This document shows positions 21,601 through 33,600 of a stretch of 64,000 nucleotides of DNA, one piece after another. The position numbers were made by a program, and so were the translations under genes. Below the pieces are notes generated by a model. It had not been told where the DNA came from. It searched no databases and saw only the letters and a program-made list of their open reading frames with translations. Every line of letters starts with the position of its first letter. The stretch's first letter is position 1. Where the stretch lies: positions 1 to 64,000 of the forward strand of contig NW_025939022.1 of assembly GCF_000764305.2 (NCBI RefSeq), in the 5' to 3' direction. Source of the DNA: Hyalella azteca (lineage: Eukaryota; Arthropoda; Malacostraca; Amphipoda; Hyalellidae).

Positions 21601-24600
21601 AGGCGTAAAATAAAATTCATATACTGGATAACAACATTCAGCAGCAGCAAACAGCTTCCACCAATACACTACAGCAGAACAAGCAGTGTCAATCAGCTTC
21701 CAGCAGCAAGCAGCATTTAGCAGCATCCAGCAGAAGTTATCGGTTGCGGCGTCATGCAACAACAGCATTCATCAGCTTCCGTCAGAAGCGTCCAGCAACA
21801 GCAAGCTGTAGCATTCATCAGTATACAGAAGCATTCAAGAGCATCCAGCAGCAGCACCACTCAGCATTCAGAAGCAGCATCAAGCAGCAGAACAAAGCAG
21901 TATCCTACAGCTGCATGCAGCAGCAGGAGTAAGTGAAGTAGATTTAAGTAGCTGCACAAAACTGTAGCATAAATCAGCAGCAGCATCCAAAAGTTGCAGA
22001 AGTTTCAAGCAGCAGCAGCAGCAGCAAGATGCATCCAAAATCGGCATTCAGTAGCTGCACCCTCCAGCAGGAACAAACATCACTCAGTAGAATCCTCCAG
22101 ACGCAGCAAGAAGAATCCAGCAACCGCAAAAACAGCATTCTGCAGGAGCAACAGCAGCTAGTAGCAGCAGCAAGCACCATTCAGCAACAGAAGAAAACAT
22201 CATATTACAGCAGCGGCCTCATCCAGCAGCAACAACATCCAATCACAGCAGCAAGCAGCATACAGCAGCAGCAAAAAACAGCAATCTGCATCAGCAAAAG
22301 CTTACAATAGCATCAGCAATCAGTATCCGGTGGTAGTTTTCAGCAGTAGAAGCATCCAGTGGCAGCATCAAGCAGCAGTCAGTATCCAACAGCCGCAGGC
22401 AGCATGTAGCTGCTGTGGGTCCATGTCAGTATCATGAATACATATTACATAACTACTCAGCGCGGGTGAGTTGTTCACTTCACGAGTCAGCGTGAGAAGA
22501 GAGTTTCTATCCTGGGTCAATAATTATTGGCCATTCAAATTTATATCACTTGTTACTCAAGGATTTTACGGACTTTTTGCGTTAATTTGAATACCAGGTT
22601 CTGACAACGGATTTTATTGCCGGTTTGATCATCACCTTCTTGCAATGATCTACTGGTGCCACAATGCGACAATGCCAATAGATCATTGACCGTCTTGCAA
22701 TGATTTGCTGGCAAAACAATGAGAACATAGATGCCGGTAGATCATTGCAATAAGATCTATGATCTACTCGTCAACAATGATCTACCGGCATCGTCGTATT
22801 TTGTTGCTGGTCGATAATTGCAGGAAGGTTAATGATCCCCATTACCAACGGCATCACGTGTTCCATTAGCAATGACGTCACGTACCTATCATGGACATCG
22901 CATGCCCAATTAACATAGTCATCACGTGTCCAATTAGCAATATAATCACGTACCTAATTGGTGTCGACACTACGTGCCCCATTAGCAGTGATATCACACG
23001 CCTTATTTGCTAAGGCATCTGATACTTCATCATAAGTGGCTGGTTGCACCGTCGAAGCAGTGGTGCAATTTTCTTAGTAGTCCCCTCGTAACACACGCTG
23101 TATTCCTTTTGTTATCTCTTACCCTGTTTCAATAAAATCCTCCGATACAAAACATTGAATATGTGATAATTTCAGCTCTAGCCCGCCCAATGAACAACTG
23201 GCTTACACTTAATTCTTCCAATTTCCCTGTATTTTTTCATGTATAAGCTTTTGTCACCGAAATTTGCACGAGCGCATAAAAATATCTTGAAATAATAAAA
23301 TCTACATTGTTTTGACATCAGGAAGTTTGATTTTAAAATCATTTTTCAATTGTCATATAAACCAAGACTCAAGAACATAATTGAACTGAACATTCGGACG
23401 AGGCACTATCCGGTAAGGAAGATTGATCAATTACCATAAAATACATGTTAATATAGCCGAGCGATTGTTTCGTGATCTCAAAGATTTAAATCTCATATTC
23501 ACCCCTTCTCAATTACCGTCTGAACATAATTTTCCGAATTAATTTTGATTTGCAGGCGTGTGCCACTCAGGTCAGTTCAAGTGCGCAATCACCGGCCTCT
23601 GCATTGACAAGGCGCTTTGGTGCAACGGAGGCAAGAGCTGTGGCGACGCCGACGACAGCGACGAGAGCGACTGTGAGTTGCTGAGAGTCGAGCGCTTCCG
23701 CGCAATTCTACTGTCTTGTAGTTCTGATATTAGAAACTGCTTATGCTCTTATAATCCATTATGTATATAAATTTAAATGAATTATTCCTCGCCTGCGTAC
23801 AACCATAACGTTTCAATACCGAATTATTTTCTATGCTTTACAATCATGCTTTGACTAAATCCGAGTTGTCGAGTTCAACCTCTTCTGGTGCCTAGATTAA
23901 ATAATCAAAGATTTTTCGCAAAAACTGCACATGTTTCCTCCAACCCGGATACTCATATTATAAACATCATATACATCACATTCTTCCCTCTTCATATTCC
24001 TCATGTTTTAATGCCTCTCGGACATAAGACCCGATCACCCTCAATGTAACATATATGTGGAGATGAAGGAGGCGTTCTGAGGAGGAATGGTTCACGGAGT
24101 AGGTTATATGACTTCCTTTCTACTCAAAAAATAATATTACATTTTTTTAGTTGATTTAGTCTGACCATATTTTACTGAATTTAGGTCAAAAAATATATCC
24201 ACTAGGACTTTAACATTACCGCAACTCTTTCGTTTTGGGTTATTTCCTATCAGTTAGCCTGACTTCCACGGCTTCTTTGGTTCATCGCAGGCTGCACCGG
24301 CGACCACTTCGTATGTGGCAACGGCAGATGCATCCAGAAGCGTTGGGAATGCGATGGCTTGTACAACAACTGCTGGGACTGGAGTGATGAGAAGCATTGT
24401 GAGTACACGGCTGATGTGATGAGTCAGTAAGTGTGTGTGCCATCACATCATTAGTCGGCGTAGGTATTAAATCAAAATGATGGCCAAGTGGTTCATTGAG
24501 TCTCATATGGCATGTCACAAGGAAAATCCTTTACAACAACTCTCATTACTGCTTTGACTTACAACCTGAGTTAGTCTGCATACCATGTTTCCAAGATGAG

Positions 24601-27600
24601 TGTGATTTCAATTTTCATTTAATAAGTTTAAACAATGTTCATATCATTAGTTGGGTCTTGCCGTTAAAATTGATCACAATCAGCTCTAATATGAATGGAA
24701 ACCTGCAAGTGTGATGTGAGAGTTGAGGGTGCGTTTGGTATTCAGTGCCGTGGCTTCTTGTTGAATTTACATCGGGCGAGAAAAGTGAAGTATTTATTTT
24801 CATGATTCTTTTTAGCGCATTTTCTCATTCATGGAAAAAGATGATATTGTGCTTACCCAAGTTATTTTTCTTTCTCGTGAGGCGATTGCTGGCACAACTT
24901 GTGGCATGGAACCTTAATTTGTTATCAATAACTTATCAGAGATCTTTATTGGTAATCAATTTACAAACCACATTATCATACCATACCATGCAACAAATTC
25001 GAGCATTAAATTGCCCTGATCATGGCTTTCTCGTCATAACTGGCTATTCCTTCGCAACTGCATTATTATTTTCGGTAATCCATACGTAACCGCACTATAT
25101 TCCCCTAGGCAGCTCTTCCGCACTCCCCTCATTCCATAAAATCTCATTAAAACAACAGACTCCTTCAGTGATGAGCTCATATGCAGCCCGCCTAATAACC
25201 TAAACGCTAATAACCGATAAAAACGCTCCAAAGTCTTAATCCTTACTTCGAGATAAGTAAATTTTCTCGAGAAAATTAATTAAAGTAATAACATCATTGA
25301 ATACAATTAATGGAACGAAACAATTACTTCATGATCACAAAAGACTGAATGCACGCATTAAAACTTTTTAATAAGAATCTGAAAATTAATTACCGAATTT
25401 CTCTTGATTGCAGGCGCGTGCCGCCCCGATAAGTTCAAGTGTGCCAACACCGGCCGCTGCATAGACAAGAGGAGGCGGTGCGACGGAGACAACCAATGCG
25501 GCTACGGCGACCACAGCGACGAGCACGACTGTGAGTAGACTGATGAGTCAAACGCTTCAGCGCGATTTTACTGTCTTTCATTTAGAGTTTAATATAAAGA
25601 TCTGCTTCTGCTCTGAATTTCCAATTATTTTATCTAATTTAAATGAATTATTCCTCGACTGCGTTCAATTATAATGTTTCACTATTGAATTATTTCATTG
25701 TGTCGCAAGCATGCTATGGCTAAAGTCGAGTTGTCGAGTTTAACCACTTCTAGGGCATGGATTTTCTTTCCTCAGTTTTGAACCCGCTGAACCCATTACA
25801 GGTTGAGACTTTTCTATCACCTTTGTTAGTCCCCTCGTAACACATGCATCACATTCTTACATCTACACATTCTTCCTCGCCTCGCGTTCACGAAGCCCGA
25901 TCGCATTGCTTAAAATATTTATGTGGAGATTAATGAGACGTTTTGAGGAGGATGGTTCAGGAAGAAACTTTTTTAACCCATTCATGACTCAAAAAAAAAA
26001 TTTTGAATTTTCATTAAATTTAATTAGTCTGACTAGTCTGATATTTTGCTAAAAATTACGGAATAAAGATATCAAAAAATATCAACACAAGGATTTGAAA
26101 ATCACCACAGCTTACCCAACTTGAATGTTTTCCAATTACTTGCCCGACAATCACGGTTTCTTTGATATATCGCAGGCTGCACCGGCAACCACTTCGAGTG
26201 CGGCAACGGCAGATGCATCCAGATGCTTTTGGAATGCGACGGCGATAACCACTGCGGGTACTGGAGTGATGAGAAGCATTGTGAGTACACGGCTGATGTA
26301 ATGAGTCAGTAAGTGTGTGTGTGTGTGTCATCAAATTCATGTAATGGGCCAATCAGTGAGCAAATCAGATTCATATCACTAGGCACCGGGAGATCCCTTT
26401 CCAAAACTAACATTACTGTTTTAACTCATATTACGAGCTCGTTTGCATACCATGTCCACACCATATGGAGAGTAATTCTGAGTTCAGGTAGACAAATTCG
26501 GCCGAATATTCACTACACTCGTGGCAAAGTTACTCTGGGCCTACTTGGCCACCCAAACGTAATCAGTTTCTGGACAGAATATCCTTTCCGACTATATAGT
26601 CGCCTAAGAGTATGGCATGGGTAGAGCGAGTCGAGTCATACCGATCTTGCAAGCAACCTAGAGGCTATCATTCAAAACCCTGAGCCGAAGCAGTCGATTT
26701 ACTTGCTTCTCGAATCCAGGGCGGCTCCTAAAGCAGGGTCGCCACCGTCTCATAATTATGTTAAAGAATTTTCGTGAACGTAGGATTGGGAACCAGCAAA
26801 TGTGTTGCGCGATTTTAGGACGTGTATTTTTCTTTTTCTTGTGAGCTATTTATTTCAACAACTTGTGACATGTAACTTCCGTTCTGGTCCAAATAATAAA
26901 CCGGAGTTCTTGATCGGCATTCAATTCATAAGTTAATTCATAATACCAAACCGTGAACCACGTACAGAAATATGTTGAATGAATAACGTCATGAACTTCA
27001 TCATTAATGCGCGGACGTATGCGATACAAAATTATTTTTTCTAATGATTAGTATGCATGTTTTAAACTTCTTAGACCTTAGTATCCTTAGTATTAGTTTC
27101 GGACGTAGCAGTCCCAAGCTAAGATTAATTGCCACCTCTGAGTATCAAGCATACGCCCTCATTTGGGCCAGCTGATGCACGATGCTGTTGCTTGCTTCTC
27201 GTCGCTGGGAGCGGGAGATCAATCAGGGATTGTGCCCAGGAATACGTCCTGTTGTCTGAATATCTGATACATTCTCCCCTTCCACATCTTGCACAGTCTC
27301 CCCCTCCACATGTTTTGGTTGTCTTAATCCTGAAGGTTTCGCTCTAGAAGTTTGGTGCCTTTCCAGTTATTATTTCCCGTGCATACGGAACAACATACCT
27401 CTCCCGTCTCCTTTTCAGTGAACATAGACCCAGGCGCTTCAACCTCTCCCAGTAGTTCAACTCTTCCTTCCTTCTGATCCTGGAAGTGAAGGTTCGTTGG
27501 ACCCCTTCCAGTTGCCGCACTGCGCTGAGTGTGAACGGGGTCCAGAGCTGGCAGTAGTATTCGAGAATTGGTATTACAAGGGTTCTAAAGAGTGTGATAT

Positions 27601-30600
27601 TCGGTTCCGCTTCTCTTGTTCTGAACGTCCGCCAGATCCACCCCATCTGCCGCCTACCTTTTGCCGTTATGGCTGTTATGTGATCTTAAAAATTGTTCTG
27701 AGTATTCATCAACACTCTTAGATCGTGAACGACTCGCTTCTCCTCGATTTCTGAGTTATCAGGTGCTCAATTTCGCTTAGACTAAAGACACTACTGTAAT
27801 AAGGGGCTCCAGAAAAATTAGATAGCGGTGCTCCATACCTGCTCCTCCGCTACCTCTGCATCTCAGAACCTCAAACTTGGTTCCGTTGAACTACATGTTC
27901 GCGTAGGCCCAGTAATATATTACAGAGAGTTCTTATTGCAACCTCACGTAGTCCCTCCTGTCCGTTATGGTCATTAGTTTCCTGGTGTCGTCCGTGTATG
28001 ACGATGCAGAGTCGTGGTTCACTGATACATCTATGTCGGCGATGTGAATGAGGAAGAGGATTGAGCCGAGTACCGTTCCCTGTGGTACTCCACTCTTCAC
28101 CCTAGCCTCGCTCGATCTCGAGCCTCCTACGACAGTTTGTAGTCTTTCTGTTAGGAAGCTGTAGATCCATGCCAGCAATTCACCTCCGGCCCACAGTAGT
28201 CTTAATTTTCTGAAAAGTACTCCATGATCAACTTTGTTAAACACTTTAGTGTACCTTTAATGCTTTAGTGTACCTTTAATGTACCGACACATTTTTTCAG
28301 TAACTCGGCAGGGACCCCATCTGGCCCAAGACCCGAATAAGTCGGCAATTCTTAGATACTCCTCTCTTGATCCTGTGTTTCAAACTCGATGTTCATCAGC
28401 TGCCGCCCCCGGGAAGTTCTCGAATGACTCCAATTTCGTTCTCCTGTCATGAGTATCAGGATTCGCTGAATACTTTTTCAAACTGCGCTCCCAGCAGTTT
28501 GCACACGCCCTGGTCATCTCAACGAGGACAGCGTTATTTTTCAGAGGCCCCACTGAAGCTCTGATTGTGGCCTTTGACTGGGCATATTTGTAGAAATATC
28601 TGGGATTCTCTCCTTCTGAAAATGATCTACCGGCAACGAAATGTCATAATGGGAGCATTAATTGTCGATCAAACCTCAAAAGCCTTGCTCGCCCGCATTA
28701 TGAGGACATTGCTTGATTTGATTTTATAACATGTGCCAGTGAATCTCATGATAGGTTTAACTGCTCGTTCAAGTAATAACAATGTGATGACGAAATGTTG
28801 TCCTCTCCTTGCAACTCAAGCGGCAACTGCAATAGAATTTTAGAACCCAAATAGATCTAAAAAACAGATGCATCAATAATGTGCGCCGTCGATCGTCGTT
28901 GTGGGGAGCAATAATTGATAAACTTCCCTATCGAAATTTTTATTCCTGTTAGCCGCTGGCACAAGGATGCCCCAAGCGCGCGTGGCGGTGTAAATTAGCG
29001 GCTCTATGTCCGATTTAGGTTCCGGTTGCCGGAGCGAAATAAGCGCCGAAACGGAATCTTGTGAAATATCTGTCGAGCCTGGGGTGATCGTGGGACACGT
29101 GTATTTGGTACCTGATACGTTCGGTACAGACACGGCCGAATCTGAGCAATGCGTCAAAAATGCCCCCTACCTTTCTCCCTTTGTGGGGGGACCATGACCA
29201 TGATCAAAAGTACCTATGACTACTCTCAACCTAATGTTGAGAGTAGAAAGTAGAAAAACTCACCACGCAGAAAAATTACATTTTTTTAATATAATCCAGA
29301 GGCCACCAACCAACAGCGAATATAGATATATATATATATAGTAACAATAAATTGGTAATACCGCGACAGTGATTAGTCGATGTTTTTCAATTACTTATTT
29401 AATGTAATAGAACCTTTCCTGGCTGGACCTAACCTTAGTAAAATTGTATTGTAAAAAAAACACTAAAAAAACATTTTTCAAGCCTCTAACCCTAATTCTA
29501 ACCCTAACCTAACGAGATTTTTGTTAATTAGCATGTCGCATAATAGCGTTCATCTTTTTTTGTGTCGCACTATTAGCTAAAATTATTCATAGGTAGATTC
29601 CGCGACATTGGTACATACCGAGACAGTAATTGCGCGACATTTTGTCGCACAATATGCCAAAAATGTCATGCTATTGTCTAAAGTATGCTTAATGTTTAGC
29701 ACAAAAATACCGCGACACGGTTTTCGTTCGAATAAATTCTTGATCTTTTTGTTTCTGTAGTAAATCATAAGTTGTATTCGGTCAGTTACTGTTGTGCAGC
29801 TGATGTTATTTTGCACAATTGAATTGAGGACTCGTTCGTCAGTCCTATGACCATCTGTCATTTGATTTTGATAGTAAATTCTGGTGACGCAACCTCTTGA
29901 TGAGGAATCATCTGTTCGGTTTTGACGTGCTCTGATATTCGAAATTTCTTTGTCAATTGTTTTGTTTGCATAGCCGTTGTTGACAAGAATTTGTTTGCAG
30001 GTTTGGAGTTCAGTTTTCAAGTCACGAGCAGAGGTACAGGTCTTGAACGCTCGATGTATGAAGGCGCGTATAGTGCTGATTTTGTTGCGCTGGGGACATT
30101 CGCTTTCTTGGTTCAGGAAAGCGAATGTCCCCAGCAAGAATCACCATCTGCAACCAGCAGCAGGAGCAAGTAGCATTTAGTAGCATCACAAAACGGTAGT
30201 TATCTTTCAGCAGCATTCAGCAGTAGCGAGAGACTTCAAACAGCAGCAGCAGCAAGAATCCGCATCATGATGCATCCCAAAGCGGCATTCAGAAACTACA
30301 CCCAGCAGTAGGAGCAAGCAGCACTCATCATACCAATGCAGCAGACGCAGCAGATAGTATCCAGCAGCCGCAGAATATAGAGTTATGCAGTAGCAGCAAC
30401 AGCATCACGTCGAGGCAGTGAGCAACATCTGTCAGCTGCAGAAAGCAGCATTCTGCTCCAGCAAAAGCTTCCATTATCAGCAGCAAGCAGTATTCAGCGA
30501 TAGCATCCAGCATTAGCAGCATGCAGCGTCCAGCAGTATCCAGTAGTAGCATCAAGCAGCAGCATCCAAGAGCAGCACCTAGCATCCAGCCGCTATGGGT

Positions 30601-33600
30601 CAGTGTCATGAACACATAATTACTATTCAGTGCGGGTGTGTTGTTCACTTCACGAGCCAGCGTGCGAAGAAAGTTCCTGTCCTTGGTCGATTGGTCATTC
30701 AGATTAATGTAACTTGTCACATGAAGGATTTGGCGAATTATTTGTGTTAATTTTAATATCAGGCTATGACAATGGATTTTATTGCCAATTGATCATTGAC
30801 CTTCTTGCAATGATTTACCGACAACAGAATGCGACAATGTCGCAAGAATATAGTCGCAGGTAGATTATTACAATAATGTCAATGATCTACAACAGTAATC
30901 TACCGGCATCGTCGTTCAGTAATCTACCGCATCGTCGGCATCAGTAATCTACCGGCATCACGTGCCTCATTAGCAATGACGTCACGTGCCCGATTAGCAT
31001 AGATATCACATGTCCAGTTAACATTATCATCACGTGCCCCATTATCAATGATACCACACGCCTTATTTGTTATGGCATCAGACATCTTACTATAAGTGAG
31101 TGATCGCGACTTAGCAGTTCTGCAATTTTATTGGTAGTCCCCTCGTAACACACGCTATATTCCTTTTGTAATATCTTCCCATGTTTCAATATAATCCTCT
31201 GATAAATTAACATTGACTCTGTGATACGCTCAGCTCCAGCCTGCCCAATGAACCGCTCTCAGTCAAAGAAGTCTTGATCAGTCGACGAATATTGATAAGG
31301 TTCGATCAAGAATACTAGTGCAGAGTCTTGCTCGATCGACTAGGACGAAAGTTGGCAACGTGGAGGGCAATGTCGCGGGGCACAACACGGATTACAGATG
31401 AGCTTTCTATGCCGATTCAGCGAAGATCCTCGAACTTTCTGCACACGATAATTCATTAAGTCAAATAATCTGCATCGAACGAAATCCAGAGTAGTCGATG
31501 CATAAGGCTCAGAAATCGATCCTGAATTTTTACTGATCGATTCCTAATCTGCTTCCATAAATGCTGAATCTTCACCCAGTAGCCATTTTCTGGTTGAATC
31601 GGCATTGAAACAGCTACCTATTTTGACGTTGGGATCGCGCTAAAAAAGTTTTAGAATGAAAGGTGAAGGAACGTTATTCGTGAAACGTTGTACTGACATT
31701 ACAATTCAACATTGCAACCGGAACTCGTTATGCATGTTTTATCGAGACAGTTACATTACATTAGCATCTTATTACAATCAGTTGCATTTAATTAATTATA
31801 TATAGAAATGCTGTTTGGATTCCTATCTATTGACTTTCCTTTTAATTCTAAGCTGCATGGAATTCTACCCTAGCACGATTCGACGCCGGGACCGCTGTAG
31901 ATCACGCGACGCCCTTGCCACCTCTACCACGGTACCTCGTGTGCTTGGGAAATGAAACTAAACTAAAGAATTGTTCGACTCCTTGAAAACTGAAATGGAT
32001 TCTCTGGTCATTAATCGTACACATATATATGTATATCATTCAATGTTGGTGTGATTAGTTCCACGTTGGTGAATAGCTAGACATTCAACGCACCAATATC
32101 GAGATTTTTTCAACATTAAAACAAAGATACATTTAATTAGGTCTTTTCTAGTGTTGGTCACACTTCGACGTTGGTTGACAATTAATTTTGGTTGTTCAGT
32201 ATTTCAACCTGAAATCAACGTTTATTTAACGTTTTAAAATAAATTCCTACTCGCATTTACTTCGATCTGCAGCGACAAATCTGCAGTCCATAGTTCGTTC
32301 TTAAATTTACAGCGATAAAACCACAGTCTGTAGATCGCAGCGCATCTGTAAAAAATGCTTAGGGTAAATCTAATCTCAATTTTTAGAATGGTCGAATCAT
32401 CCGCCTTCTGTAACGTCCACACTAATTAATATCGTTGCCCACATTGGCATTTGACTGTGCTGGCTTACTTCAATTCTTTCAATTTTCCTGAATTTTAATA
32501 AAGTACAAGCTTAATTTTTGACGAGTGCAGAAAAATCCATTGAAATAATAAAATCTCCATTATTTTGTCATCTGGATTTTGATTTTAAAACCAACTTTAT
32601 CTGCTGATATATACCATGACTCAAGAGCATAGTTGAGCTGAACAAGCGGACGAAGAAGTATGCAGGAAGGAATTATGCATAAGTATGCTGTAAGGATTGA
32701 TTATTTAGCATAAAATACATGTTAATTTAGCCAAACGATTGTTTCGGGATCTCGAAAGATTTAATTACTGTATTCACCACTTCTCAATTATCGTCTGAAC
32801 ATAATTTTCCGAATTACTTGTAAATGCAGGCGTGTGCCGCTCTGATCAGTTCAAGTGCGCCAACACCGGCCGCTGCTTAACCGATACGTGGCGGTGCGAC
32901 GGAGATTACCAGTGCGGCGACTACGACTACAGCGACGAGCAGGGCTGTGCTTACCGCCTACGTGAGTAACTACTGACATTCTTACTGACTCACATTTATA
33001 GGCACTTCCACTATCAACCTAATGTTGTTCGCAAATTTGCTCGAGGAAGTTCCATATGTTGATATTCGAAATGCATTATTTTGTTTCGGAAACAATGCCT
33101 ATGTTTCCACTGCAGATCGTGCTTGCGTGACCGTGACTTCAGAAGAACCTCTCTGGCGCGCAATTCAGCTTCGTTTTGTTCGTAGCAACAGCGCTCAGTT
33201 TGCTCTGAGCCTCCAAGTGACGTCGAATTCCTTCCTAGTGGAATTTTCCTCGTCATTGTTCGATGTAAACAAACTCGGTCTGACTGTCTCGAAATGAACA
33301 AATCTTACACACACTGCATAGTTTCAACCCACATTCCTAACCTTCCCAACACTTTTCCTCTAACTTGCCATAAAATTCATAGCTTAAGTGATTTATTTAT
33401 TTATTCGCCCTCAAACTACGATTTATCCATGTTTTGCTTGCTGTTATCTGGGACCTAAAGCCTTGTGATACGAAGTTTTATCCTAAGACTGTTCCTTTGT
33501 TTTTTAAGGGTAGTGAATGTTTTTAAAAAATCTTTCAGATAGTTTACGCCTAGTGATGTAAATGATTTGAACTTATTTGTGCCATTTGTGTTAAATTTAA

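Noticed and set aside
22029..22310. Long Gln/Ser-rich open frames in the CAG repeats (also 21744-21936 and 30328-30720 minus)
   Set aside because: They are by-products of CAG-type minisatellites inside introns; several frames are open at once and none continues into flanking exons.
29485..29520. Interstitial telomeric repeat (ctaaccctaa-like)
   Set aside because: Only a few imperfect copies with other bases between; too short to distinguish from chance.
33014..33301. Overlapping open frames on both strands in intron 8
   Set aside because: No domain or splice context supports either; they mirror each other.
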